Below are positions 46,930 to 58,084 of a stretch of 64,000 bases of DNA, in pieces. The first letter of the stretch is position 1; each line of letters opens with the position of its first letter. Below the pieces are notes generated by a model that did not search any database, was not told the origin of the DNA, and saw only the letters and a list, made by a program, of their open reading frames with translations. The DNA comes from Mariannaea sp. PMI_226. Lineage: Eukaryota > Ascomycota > Sordariomycetes > Hypocreales > Nectriaceae. The DNA lies in NCBI GenBank assembly GCA_024336345.1, contig JANFOG010000001.1, positions 1,798,001-1,862,000 on the forward strand, written 5' to 3'. The position numbers and the translations under genes are program-made.

Positions 46930-49900
46930 ATGACAGATCAGTCGCCAAAACCCGGCGACCAGCTGGAACACCAATCCGAATCCCTGCAGTTCGCATCAGA
47001 GCCCATGCGTGACGAAGCCGATGGAACTTCCTCCCAGCACAAGAGCGAAGTAGCAGAAGGAGATATCCCCTGTGAAGCTGCTCTAGAGATTCAATCCCAA
47101 GGCAATGCCACCGAAAACTCTGCGGACGATAATGCGGACGAAAAAGCCCCAGCTGGTGACGAGGGAGACGAGAGTGACAAGAACAGACAGATGATGCCCT
47201 CGAGCCACGACAAAGATGAACCTCGTGACGTCGACGAGAACAAGAATCCCCATGCGAAAGATGAACTAGAATCCAAAGGAGATACAAAAGAGGGAGCAGA
47301 GGATGATGGTGACGAGGAGGACGAAGACGACGACGACGATGAGAATGAGGACGATGAAGATGACGATGAAGATGACGATGAAGATGATGACGGGGAAGAT
47401 GATGACGAGGACGAAGAAGACGACGAGCCAAGGCTCAAATACGCCCGCCTCACGCAGCATCTTGCTCCTGTGTATCGTAACGGTGACGCGACCAGCGCCT
47501 TTCTCGTTGCCGGCGATAAAATGGTAATATGACCGTACGAAAAGAACACCAGAGTATTTACTGATCCATCGATAGATTGTTGGCACTCACAACGGTAATA
47601 TCGTGAGTCACTAGTCGAGTTCCATCTCGATTAGAATCATTGCTAACTCCCCTCCAGCATGTGGTCCAGCTCCCAGTCTTTCAATCCCTACGAGTATATC
47701 ACGCCCATTCAGCCTCAGTCACCAGCATTTCAATATCGCCCTTCCCACCCCCTCTTCCGACTGATAAAGCAGGTTCACCTCAGCACCTTGCTCCTCAAAT
47801 AGCACCAAGCAATGCCTCAGCGCGGGTGGATTCATCTCCAGCAGCATCGAGAAAGCCCCGCGAAAGAGCCCCAATCCCAAAAACGCCTTCGAATGATATT
47901 TATATCGCGACTTCGTCAATGGATGGTAATGTCTGTGTGCAGTCGCTTGTCGACATGAAAGACGTACAACTCCGAAATTTTGCCAGGCCAGTCCAAACAG
48001 TAGCTCTTTCACCCGAGTTTAAGGCAGATAGGACCTATTTGTCTGGAGGTTTGGCTGGTCAACTTATCCTCACAGTGGGTGGTGGTCCTGGTAGGAGCAC
48101 ATCGACAACAACAGGCACAGCCGCTGCCGCCGCTTCAGGATGGCTAGGCAGCATGGGCATTGGAAGCAATACCGGAAAGGATACTATTCTTCACTCGGGG
48201 GAGGGCACTATCAGCACGATTAAATGGTCGCTCTCTGGAAAGTATGTTGTCTGGCTAAACGAACATGGTATCAAGATTATGCGATCGAAGCTCCACCTTG
48301 AAAATGGAGACGCCGAGGATGCGTGGAAGCGTGTAGGTCATATCGACCGCCCGCAAACGGAAGAATGGGACACAATGGCAAGTGTTTGGAAGGGGCGTGT
48401 TGAATGGATTGATGAACGTGCTGTTGAATCTGACGAATCTGAGCAAGGAGCGCTCGATAAACCGCGTTCTGTGGCCGCTGAGAGGCTCAATGAGCAGGTG
48501 ATTTTGGGCAAAGCAGGCATTGAAAGACTGGTTGTTGGCTGGGGCGGAACTATTTGGATTATTCACGTTCATCCTGGTGGCGTCGGTGTCGGTAGGCACG
48601 TTGGGGAGAAGACCATTGGGCGGGCAGAGATTGTCAAGATGTGAGTTTCAATTCTTCTGATACGGCTTTTGAGTCAAACTAACATCGTGTAGTCTTCGCA
48701 TGGACTGCATCATTTCCGGCATTTCTTTATATACCCAGAACCTGTTACTTGTACTTGCATATTGTTTACCTGAGGATGACGAGGATGAGGACGACCCCAG
48801 AGTTTCGCCGACTAAGGGGCATACGTCCCAGCCGTCAACGGGCTCAGCGAGAAGCGAGCCCTCGGGCGGGATCAAGCGCCGGCAAAACAACCAACCTCCT
48901 GAGCTACGACTTATCGACCTCAACTCACAGGCCGAGGCTGACAAGGATGGCCTCAGCGTGAGTCGTTTTGAACGGTTGACATCAGGGGACTATCACCTAG
49001 GGGTCTTACCCGCACGCAATGCTGCGTCTGCAGTTGCTTCCACTAAGGGAGCTCTGGATGCTCTCGCCGGCCTTGGTTCGGATATGTGGAATGCAGCAAT
49101 CAACCCAAGGTCCCTTTTCAGCTCTGGGGCAAGCATACGAAGCAAGGAAAGTGGCGACGACGGCAGCCTGATCGCTGGCAGCACTGCTGGCACCATTAGA
49201 CCAGGAACAAGCAGAGGAGGGTCGCTCACAGTGCATCCCGCCCTGGCCAAACCTGGTGCCAAAGTTTTCATACACAGTCCATACGACTGTATTCTTGCAA
49301 CTAGGAGAGATTTGGGAGACCATCTTGGATGGCTCATGGAGCGCCAGCAATATCAGCGAGCCTGGGAGTTATTGGACGAACATCCGGAAATTGTTACTAC
49401 TATTGAAAAGGCAAACGAGACAGTCTCTCAAACTCCCTCCAAACAGCAGGGCGGTAGCGAAGACGTGTATGATGATGAGTCCGTCGCAGACTCCACTACA
49501 CGGAATGTGTACTCGTCAGTTGAGCAAGAGAAGAGGCGCATTGGAGAGCTCTGGATTCAAGAGCTTATTGAGGAAAATGACTGGGCTTCGGCAGGCATGG
49601 TCTGTGGCAAAGTTATAACTACTCCTGATAGATGGGAGAAATGGGTCTGGACATTTGCTGGGGCGAAAAAGTTTGATGAGATCACAAGTTGCATACCTAC
49701 GGAACCAATGCATCCTCGGATTCCCACGACCATTTACGAGGTCGTGCTCGGGCATTATCTACAAACTGACAAACTAAGATTCAGGGAGTTACTAGCACGC
49801 TGGCCTACGGAATTATTCGACATTAAAACAGTAACGACAGCTCTGGAAAACCAGCTCAATTATCGCGATGTGAGGGAGGATAGTATTGATGATGGAGAAA

Positions 49901-51293
49901 AGGGAAGGGATTGGCGAATCGTGATGGAGAGCTTGGCTCAGCTCCACGAAGCCAACGGACGTCAACATGAGGCTTTGAAGTGCTACATTAAATTGCATGA
50001 TGCAGACTCAGCTTTCCGCTTGATTAGAGATAATCATCTGGCCGACGCCGTTGCGGATGACATTCCCAGCTTTATCGGCCTTAGGGTGTCTCCAGAGGAT
50101 CTAAGTCAAATGACAGAGCAGGATCTTGAGCACGCCACGTCGGAAGCCATTACCTTACTTGTCGACGAGGCTCAGCATGGTCTATTGCGACCAGAGATTG
50201 TCGTGGAGCAACTACAGGCTCAGGAACTTCACCTGTACACCTACTTCTACTTTCGTGGTCTCTGGAAAGGTGAAGGTATTAGAGAACACATGGGAGGAAA
50301 CGTGGATCGTCTCATGATGGATAGCCAGTCCCTTGTTGATGGCTTCGCTGATTTAGCTGTCCATCTCTTTGCCACCTACGACAGGGCGCTGTTGATGCAG
50401 TTTCTCAAGACGTCTGTTTCTTATGCGTTTGAAAAGGTGCGCTCGACAATAGACGATTCCTAAAACTACAATAAAATGCTAACCACCTCTAGGCCGTTCA
50501 AGAATGCGAGCGTTTCTCGTACTACGATGAGCTTGTCTATCTATACTCTAAGACTGGGCAGATGAAGCGTGCGCTGTATCTCATCATCGACCGCCTGAAG
50601 GACGTCAGCAAGGCCATCGAGTTTGCCAAGGAACAGGATGATCCTGACCTCTGGGAAGATCTCTTGAACTATAGTATGGACAAACCTAGCTTCATCCGTG
50701 GCCTTCTCGAGCAAGTTGGCACTTCCATCAACCCCATCACCCTAGTGCGGCGGATCCCTGAGGGGTTGGAGATTGAAGGTTTGAGAGAAGGTCTCACACA
50801 TATGATGAAGGAGCATGAGATTCAGTACAGCATCAGTTCTGGTGTTGCACGCGTGCTGCGCAGCGAGGTTGCGGCCGCACAGAACGAACTTCGTTCAGGT
50901 CAGCGCAAGGCAATCAAGTTTGAAGTGGTCGTACAATCGGTCCATCACATTGACGTAGAAGTCAAGGATGTGCCCACCGACCCTGACAAGCCAGAGGTAA
51001 CGGCAACAGTAGAGCATGACCACCGGGTTCCCGAGCCAGGGCACTGCGCGAGATGTCACGAGCCATTCACAGAATACGAGATGGAGACATTAGTGGGATA
51101 TGCCTGCGGGCATGTGTTTCATGTCAGTCACCTGCTGGAACTACTGCATGGCGGAAAGAAAGTAGATGTAGATCTTGGAAACGGCATCGAACAGGGGAGT
51201 AGATATTCGATAGGTATGAAGGTGATGAAGGCGCGATTGCTTAAGGATAAGGTGAGAGGAGGCTGTCCCATCTGCCACCCAAATGAGAAGTAA
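46930..51293 (+). CDS. VPS41: HOPS subunit Vps41
   Basis: Five exons, 46930-47523, 47576-47602, 47658-48640, 48693-50436 and 50493-51293, encode 1382 residues. Exon 2 is a 27-bp microexon (I-V-G-T-H-N-G-N-I) that completes a WD40 strand between D-K-M and H-V-V-Q-L. The first about 170 residues are an acidic disordered leader with a 40-residue D/E run (about 47311-47430). The WD40 beta-propeller follows (Y-A-R-L through I-L-R-M-D-C-I-I-S-G), then the clathrin-heavy-chain-like helical repeat, and a C-terminal RING-H2-like zinc domain at about 1300-1376 (C-A-R-C, C-G-H-V-F-H, C-P-I-C-H). Vps41 is the Ypt7/Rab7-binding effector of HOPS in vacuole fusion and also acts in AP-3 transport. Intron 4 (donor GTGCGC) contains an in-frame stop, so it must be removed. 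Confidence 0.95.
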
Positions 51294-51740
51294 AGGAGGT
51301 ATGTAGGAAATTGTTGTTGTTCTTTATTGGTTGAAGAGTCAACTATATCGATCGGGAGTTTGCAGGCGTTTCAATCTACAACTATGACTTTCTTTCTTTC
51401 TCTCTTTTTTTTTTCTCTTTTACTTAGTCCTGGTCACTCGCAATCTCCTATTTGTTATTCCAACAAGACAACGTAGACACGTGTGTAGATAGATCCTTTT
51501 CAATTGCAAAATGTACCTAAGTACAAAAAGTTGTTTATTATTCCCTTCTCAAGAGGCTTCCCAAATGCGAAAATCAACACCAAGTTTTACCACCCCTTTT
51601 TGCAAATCTCGAAGAAAGATTGCCCTTCAACATGCGCTGTATCTCCGAGATATTAGCCTCCCCCCCTGTAAAGGGAGCAAAAGAAATGCAAGAGTTGGGG
51701 GAGGTTGCGGTTAATAGGGCAGAGCAAGGATATGAGTGCT
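51294..51740. other. Intergenic between convergent VPS41 and GPI-protein gene
   Basis: 447 bp of 3' flanks, T-rich near 51400-51420. No gene seen. Confidence 0.5.
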
Positions 51741-52578
51741 TCAGATAATCAAGGCAACAGCCATGCCGGCCACCCCGAAGAAGGCGGCAGGTAGAGCTTT
51801 GCACATCGATGCCGCGCCGGTGGCGGTTGTGGTAGGAGGAGGAGGAGTACCAGTGGCACCAGAAGGGCCAGATGTGTAGGCCTCGCTCCCGGTGCCAGCC
51901 GGGTTAGTCTCAACATGCGAATAAGAAGCACTACCAGACTGGTAACCGGTGGCCTCCGTGTGATCTGTGGCCGAGGAAGCAACGTCTGTGATGGCAGTAG
52001 GAGTCTCGACCGGGGGAACGTTGGGGAGGCTCCCTTGGCCGGTGACGCTGGTAACAGGGTCGCTGTAGCCTGGCTGGGTGCCACTAGCGGCAGTGTTGAC
52101 AACGGTGACGAACTGGCTACCCTCATTCTGTCCATAGGAGGTAGAGAATTCACCTCCATCACCGCCGTACGAGGAGGGAGGTCCCTGTCCTGGGACAGAA
52201 ACACTACCAGAGAGAGAACGGGGCGGGCCCTCGCCAGTGGAGGTAACACCCTCGCAGTGAGTCTCGTGGACAGTGGTGCAGATGCTCCAAGTGACAAGAA
52301 CAGTTCCTGAGATGGGGTTTTAGATATTAGTAGAATTTGGCTGCGCGTTTTGAGGAGTCTGACCATCGGAGGTGGTAGAGCCCGCGGCCTGGGTAACGAT
52401 CGGGAGGGTAGAGGAGCAGTCCGCTGGAGGAGAGGTCAGCATTTACTTGATAAATGGGACTTGCTGGTGGGAGGTTTGTACAATTGGAAGCATCCTCAGC
52501 AGCAGAAACAGCGTTGCTGGCAAAAGCGAGTGCACAGGCGAGAGCGCGTGTAAGGGTGTTCATCTTGATAACAGCCAT
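51741..52578 (-). CDS. GPI-anchored Ser/Thr/Gly-rich secreted wall protein
   Basis: Three exons on the minus strand, 52578-52482, 52423-52364 and 52306-51741, encode 240 residues; all phases agree. Start: ATG at 52578 gives M-A-V-I-K-M-N-T-L; the next ATG at 52563 gives an equally good signal peptide (M-N-T-L-T-R-A-L-A-C-A-L-A-F-A-S-N-A-V-S-A). Intron 1 (58 bp, donor GTACAA, branch CTGAC) leads to D-C-S-S-T-L-P-I-V-T-Q. Intron 2 (57 bp, donor GTCAGA, branch CTAAT) leads to G-T-V-L-V-T-W-S-I-C-T-T-V-H-E-T-H-C. The middle is Ser/Thr/Gly/Pro-rich and expected to be O-glycosylated. The C-terminus is a small-residue stretch followed by a hydrophobic tail (P-A-A-F-F-G-V-A-G-M-A-V-A-L-I-I), a GPI attachment signal. 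No enzyme domain is seen; structural cell-wall role is inferred. Confidence 0.86.
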
Positions 52579-54720
52579 CGCATCGATTGAATGGCAAGTC
52601 TGTGTTTTTGGATTAGCACGATACTTGAGCTGAGATGGAGTTGCCAAGCAGGAAAATATGTTTCAAGCAGAATAGAGTAGCAAATATGTCTGATGGCTAC
52701 AGAGCAGTGGTGGGTGAGTAGACTGTTGTGAGAGAGAAATCGTTGAAGGGGGATGAGAAATCCGGACAGGACCAGGACCAAGACCAGGAAGTGAAGGGAA
52801 GGGAAAGTGAGGGTAGGCAGTGCTCCTGTCCCGGAAATGCTCTTTCGGTGAAAGAGAAACGCCAGTTTGCCACAGCATAAAACATCACATCACATCGGAG
52901 CACAGAAGAGCACAGCTCAAATTGACGGTGAGTAAAATTCGCATACCTCGAGTGTATACTTTTGGTCTGAAGCTTGATAGTTGAGATAAATTGTGACGTG
53001 GCTGATTGTAACAAGCAGCGGAGTGAAACTGTGCTTGTTGAACTGCTTGATGCTGCGGAGAAGACTGAAAGTGAAAGAGAGAAGGGAGGGAGAGTAGGAG
53101 AGCGAGTTCGAAGAAGCGAGAGTGATTGTTGTGTAAACAAAAGCGATAGAACTGCTGATGTATGTTAGCCCTTATCAGCTGGCAAACAAACACTTGACAT
53201 CTGCCTCCAGCTGGCCGAACTTGATTGTCTCGAGGCGACACCACTGTTTGCAGGAGGTGCGTGAATCAGTCAAGATACTGATGTTATGATACAAGAAGAG
53301 GCTGATGAAGTTCCAGCCTAAGGAAGAAAGAATGACAAGCTTCCTCCTATCTTGAGGTAGGCAAACTTGGCTGAAACGAAAAGGGGTCAGGTGGCCGGAC
53401 GATGAGCACACTCGACAGCAACAAGACCAACTCCAGGTATACGCACCTTTCAGTCAGACATACATAATATCATAGACGAGGCTAATTGATGAAGAGGTGA
53501 AAGTTTTTCGGTGTCCAGAATCCAAGTTCTCAAGGCCGGCCTGTTGGGAGAGCATCGGCCTTTTCTTGTTTCCTGACTCGATTTCCCATCCTGGGTTCAA
53601 CTATTTTGCTAATCCCCTGTGGCTCCAGAGCTTGACCTCATCTACATAAAACAAACAGGTCTGAGTTTTTGAGCAACCCCAAGTAGTTTTTTGTTTTGAT
53701 GCGGCATGGGTTATCGTCACACGTCGTGCCGGTGGTCGTATCTCGCAACATGGGAGTACAACATCCAACCTTCTACAACAAGTTGATTGGCGATGGCCAC
53801 TGAGTCCCCCTTCAATCTCATAGTTGATCTCCTTGCATTCCGTTTGCCTCTTCTCTACATAACCTTTTGCAACGAGAAATTATGGAGGCAACCGACTTTA
53901 TTCAAGGTCCCAAAACAGGGATTTCAATTTCATCCAGAGACAGTTTGTCTTCCCATGCCGTGGAAACATCCCTACTTTCACCTAGTTACGACTACCCCTT
54001 TCCTCTGAGCTACCCTTGGACACGTGTTCCGGACAAGTTTTGATCTCGTGCGATGAAGCAGAAGCATTTGTCCGTTGTTCAGCGGGAGTAACCGACAGTT
54101 TGACCCCGTTGGCCCAGCAGAGAGTCAAACTGCAATTGTCCAAACCCAGGGTGGCATAAGCGAGTATGCATCTTCCCATGCAAGCTGTCTCACAGCACAT
54201 CTTGGATTCTCTTCTCCAAGTCCAGGCTTAAAATTTTTATATTACCGTGTGATAACTTGTACGATAGGATGCTTGACACGGCATCCTACGCAGAGAGGTT
54301 AGTCAGGTACCTGAAGTTGTGATGAAGCGGTCACATATGTGTGACCACTGTGCTGGTCCAAGGCCATCTTTTGGTATCCAGCATGTAATTATGCATCATT
54401 TCTAGTAATTCTTTTATAGCCACAAACAGACAATCATGACCGAGGTCGCAAACCCGAATAATTTGTTTTCAGAGCATAATCCAACCTGGAATAGTGGGTT
54501 GGCTTGTCTGGTATTGCATTAAATAACCACGGTTATACAGACTTCAGGTGAAGCTCAATACGGTCTTAGCAAAAGTCCTTGCTCCAAAAAGAGGCGTGGA
54601 ATCGCGTCTTGGGTTAAAACCAAGGATTGGGATTTAACGGCCGACATACGGACCTCGAGCAAAAAAGAAGTCTACAGAGACAAAAAAGATGGATATCTGG
54701 TGGATTCAAACCACCAACGA
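52579..54720. other. Intergenic upstream of GPI-protein gene
   Basis: 2.1 kb holding the GPI-protein promoter. The stretch next to the gene is rich in GA on the plus strand (52720-52860, 53080-53130), that is CT-rich in the gene's leader. Open frames here are short and without domains. The right end contains the tRNA-like module described separately. Confidence 0.5.
54682..54720 (-). other. tRNA-like T-arm and acceptor 3' strand, followed by T6 terminator
   Basis: Read on the minus strand, directly downstream of the tRNA-Ala, there is a perfect T-arm: stem GGTGG / CCACC around the loop TTTGAAT (54715-54699). It is followed by AGATATCC, ATC and six T residues (54687-54682). There is no matching 5' half (expected GGATATCT) in the gap, so this is the 3' quarter of a second tRNA. 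The T-run is the nearest Pol III terminator for the tRNA-Ala gene. Confidence 0.6.
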
Positions 54721-54810
54721 TGGACGAACAGGGAATCGAACCCTGGACCACTCCCAAGTTGTTCGGACGAATCATGCTAAGGGAGTATTATACCACTAAA
54801 CCATTCGCCC
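54721..54810 (-). tRNA. tRNA-Ala (anticodon AGC), with an 18-nt intron
   Basis: On the minus strand the acceptor arms GGGCGAA and TTCGTCC pair over seven positions (one G-U), with discriminator A at 54721. The D-arm is GTTTAGTGGTATAAT-like. The anticodon stem CTCCC/GGGAG encloses T-T-A-G-C-A, an 18-nt insert and T; the loop without the insert is the same as that of yeast tRNA-Ala(IGC). The T-arm is CAGGG TTCGATT CCCTG. The insert sits after position 37, the canonical place for nuclear tRNA introns removed by the tRNA splicing endonuclease. Mature length is 72 before CCA addition. Confidence 0.92.
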
Positions 54811-55339
54811 AATTGGATGGCTATCTACCTCTATTTTAGATATATGTACCTGACAATTCCAGCTCCTCTTGTGCTTCTCACTGTATCCTCAAGAGGCGGG
54901 CAAAGTTGGTATTTTTCGGGGGCCGCCTAATTTCATCCCTGTATCGCTGCGGGCATCGTAATTGAGTGACCAAATACCAATTAATATTCAATCCGCTTAT
55001 CATCTTGTTACCAAAATTTTTGTTCTTTTCTCGCATGACAATGGAACAAAGTTGGGTTCTTGTTCCGTTCACTTCAAATCTCTACAGGGTAAGGTTCGTT
55101 CACCTCTACAAACCATGGTCAACCCGCCATTTTCATTTCAGGGTATCAGAAGAGACTTATAAGTACATAGACGAGGGAGAGAGGAAAAGTTACACAAGGG
55201 AAAATAAAGTAAAAGCTCGAACGACAAACTCAGACTTATTAATCATGTCATCCCATCCCTTGGTAAGAACTAACCCTGATACCTATGCGCGGGCGATGAG
55301 AGGTTGGAAGTAAACTGCATTGTCCCCATTATAGCTAGG
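54811..55339. other. Intergenic between tRNA-Ala and DUF6594 gene
   Basis: 529 bp without recognisable gene. The right part is the 3' flank of the DUF6594 gene. Confidence 0.5.
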
Positions 55340-57016
55340 TCAGCAAAGCAGCGATGACAGTATGGCCATTGTCCCGACATAGCCAGCTGCAAATACAATA
55401 CCTTCCCGATAATCTTGAGCATTTGCTACTAAATTAATACCCGATCGTAGCAAATAGATATACACAATAGCTCCAGCAAGAATCACGATAGCCATGCGCT
55501 CCTTAAAGTCGCGAAAAACAGGAAAGGAGACGAGAGGGAAGAAAATAGCCAGAATCATGCCAATAGCACAATCTTGAAACGGGCCTCGGCTGAAGATGCC
55601 TATTTTATCAGGAGGGCCAACATGCTTATCTGTTTCCTTCGCTGAACGAGGCGCTGGGGGTGATCGATTAATATCCTCAGGGTCTAATGTTCGCTCATTT
55701 TCCAGCACCACCAAATCGAGAGAGTCAAGAAACATAGTTTCTTCGTCGGTGATGGGTCGTTCCGTAGCGAGAAACTGCCTGTAGGCTCGGAAATCATCTA
55801 CCGTTGGCCGAGCGAACCCCTGTATGTCTTTGTGGAGGGCGAGAAGAGTATCTGAATCTGTCAACTATATGCCTCCAATCAGATGCCGTACGAACTTACA
55901 GTATATTTGAAGTTTTTGAGTGACTAATCCAAATGTATGGCCCTTACCGACATGAAACGGATGGTCGCTTGCCCTTGAAGGGCGTTCAGCAACGGGAATC
56001 CCTTTCCAATTTTCCGCTTCGGCTTGATCCATGCCGGCTATTGTCTCCTCCAGTTCAATAAGCTGATCCTGTAATGATAGTATCATACGGTGATGTAATT
56101 TATCAAAACGCCGGTAAATAGGTCTCACACTTGATCCTCCAATTTCCCCAGCGATCTTTGCTGCCAATAAGTCATATCCAGCCAAAGATCGGTTCAACTC
56201 TGGCGGGTAGATTGGGGGTGCTGCAGCCATTGTAACAGAAGGTTGAGGGTACTGGAAAAAAGGAAAGGGAGCAGGCCCGCGAGGTGTCTCTGGATGTCTT
56301 TGCTGATGAACTGGATATGGCTGAGAAAAAACTTGAAGCCCACCTAAACGGGGGTCAAAATTTGGAGGATGTTGAGGAGGCAAAGGCAGAGGCTGGCTTG
56401 CGATGGGAGGCTCAGTATCCTCTGGACTCCAGCTTAAGTCAGATCCAATTCGGCCTTCGGGCAGACTGTCGTTGAGGATAGCACTTGGGGTAGACGAGGA
56501 TATAGATGGTGATCTCTGCGGACGCCGACGTCTGACTTTGTATGGGATTGCATCCCGAGGAGAGGAGGGAATATAGTCTCCTACAGCGGTGGAATATTCT
56601 AGCTCAGAAAGGTTGGCAGAATATGGTCGCTGACTGGGCCTCGAAAATCTCTTGTGCCGAGGCTCTCGTCTGTCTCTTACGGGATGCGTATGGTTAGTGT
56701 CCTCTTGAACCGATGAATGGTCGGCGTTTGCCTCTGATACGTCATCTGGGTTTGATGTAGGTGTATCGGATACTGCTGTTGAGGTGACACATGTTGGGGA
56801 TGACGGCTGATGAGTGACGTTTCCATGTGACCCGTTCTGTTCCTCATGATATAAAACAGTTTCCGAGAGAACTTGCGCATCGAGGACATCGGGGACCATC
56901 GTCAAAGGAGCAGCTGAAGAGTGTGGCCTATGGTCTGGTAGATTGGACCTCTTTTTCGTGGCATCCGCGGCTTGGTGCGGATTGGGCAGATCATCCATGT
57001 TGCTCCAAATGGTCAT
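55340..57016 (-). CDS. DUF6594-family membrane protein
   Basis: Two exons on the minus strand, 57016-55900 and 55857-55340, encode 544 residues. The intron is short (42 bp; donor GTAAGT, acceptor TTGACAG) and joins L-Q-I-Y to Y-S-D-T-L-L; without it the frame ends soon after. I start at the first ATG (57016); the frame runs upstream only through non-ATG codons. The N-terminal 260 residues are disordered and rich in Ser, Pro and Arg. The DUF6594 region starts with A-G-Y-D-L-L-A-A-K-I and has I-Y-R-R-F-D-K-L-H-H-R-M-I-L-S-L-Q-D-Q-L-I-E-L-E. It ends in three membrane segments (I-G-M-I-L-A-I-F-F-P, M-A-I-V-I-L-A-G-A-I-V-Y, I-V-F-A-A-G-Y-V-G-T-M-A-I-L). The family is fungus-specific, multi-copy and of unknown function. 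A first exon further upstream cannot be excluded. Confidence 0.84.
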
Positions 57017-58084
57017 AAAAGTTGTCCAAGGCACGGTAAATGATTCTAGTTTTGTGCGTAATCTTTGATCATGTAGAGGATAGTACTATGAAAGAATTAT
57101 CAGATATAGGCAAATTTGACGTGGGCTCCAAATGGATGACTACTTATTGAGCATATTTGTGACAGGGCATGATTTACGATTTGCGGATTAGATACTAGAG
57201 ATGAAGGATGGATTACCACAAAAAACACTGAATGGGTGAGTATACTGCGATATGGCAACGCATACAGGAAGAACAAGATGCGCAAGGATAAATAGCATAT
57301 GAGATCGCGAGAGTACGGACGCTGAGGATGTGAGCAGTGCAGGATGTCACCAGAAGAAGTTGAGAATAGCTGCGGGAGACTCGTCATCGGCATGACATGC
57401 GAGAGCATGTGTCAGGTTTCGGCCATGCTGCTGGCAGGGTGCCAGGAATGGCTAACTTACTCGCTCAGCCTGGCATCTGAGTTGGCGAGCAGGGAGTGGA
57501 CGAATGGCACTTGTTTGAATGACTGCATATGAAGTGGTGTGGTGTGGTTGAGATGAGAAGACAGAAGTATACAGTGTCAATTGAACCGAGAAGAGCTGGC
57601 GCGGAGGGCGAGTTCTCATGTACTCTAGAAGGTTGTGATGCGGCGGAGGCCGTGGAAGCACAGTACCAATTACGACTTGCACATACCGTATTCCATTCAA
57701 GCCCAAGCCGCCGAGTAGCCCATCGGGTTTTCTAGCGGCCCGAATTCCTTTCCTCGTGAAAGCTACTTCCCGAATAGCTCCACTACAGCTAACAGGTCAC
57801 TTACAAGGTTGCGACAAATTCTCGAGCTTCACCTCGCCGAACTAGAATCGCTACTTCAAATCCACACAGCAGTCGTTCGTGAACGACCAGCGAAATTTAC
57901 CTTCCTATTCCTTTCGCTGGTATTTTGGAACAATTGGTTCCCCTGCGACCAAATTCCTCCGGTCTCGGCCTCACCAACGATCGTTTGCGTGGTGCGAGAA
58001 GTAAATACGGCGACATTCAACGTATTACATGCTGTTGCGCACATGACGACCTTTCCCCTGTAGACCCTGATCGATCTACACAAT
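57017..58084. promoter_or_regulatory. Divergent promoter, DUF6594 gene / GatB
   Basis: About 1.07 kb between divergent start codons. Short frames here lack domains. No RNA gene seen. Confidence 0.5.

Noticed and set aside
51749..52366. 205-residue minus-strand frame
   Set aside because: Out of frame with the signal peptide, repeats and GPI tail; shadow of GPI-protein exon 3.
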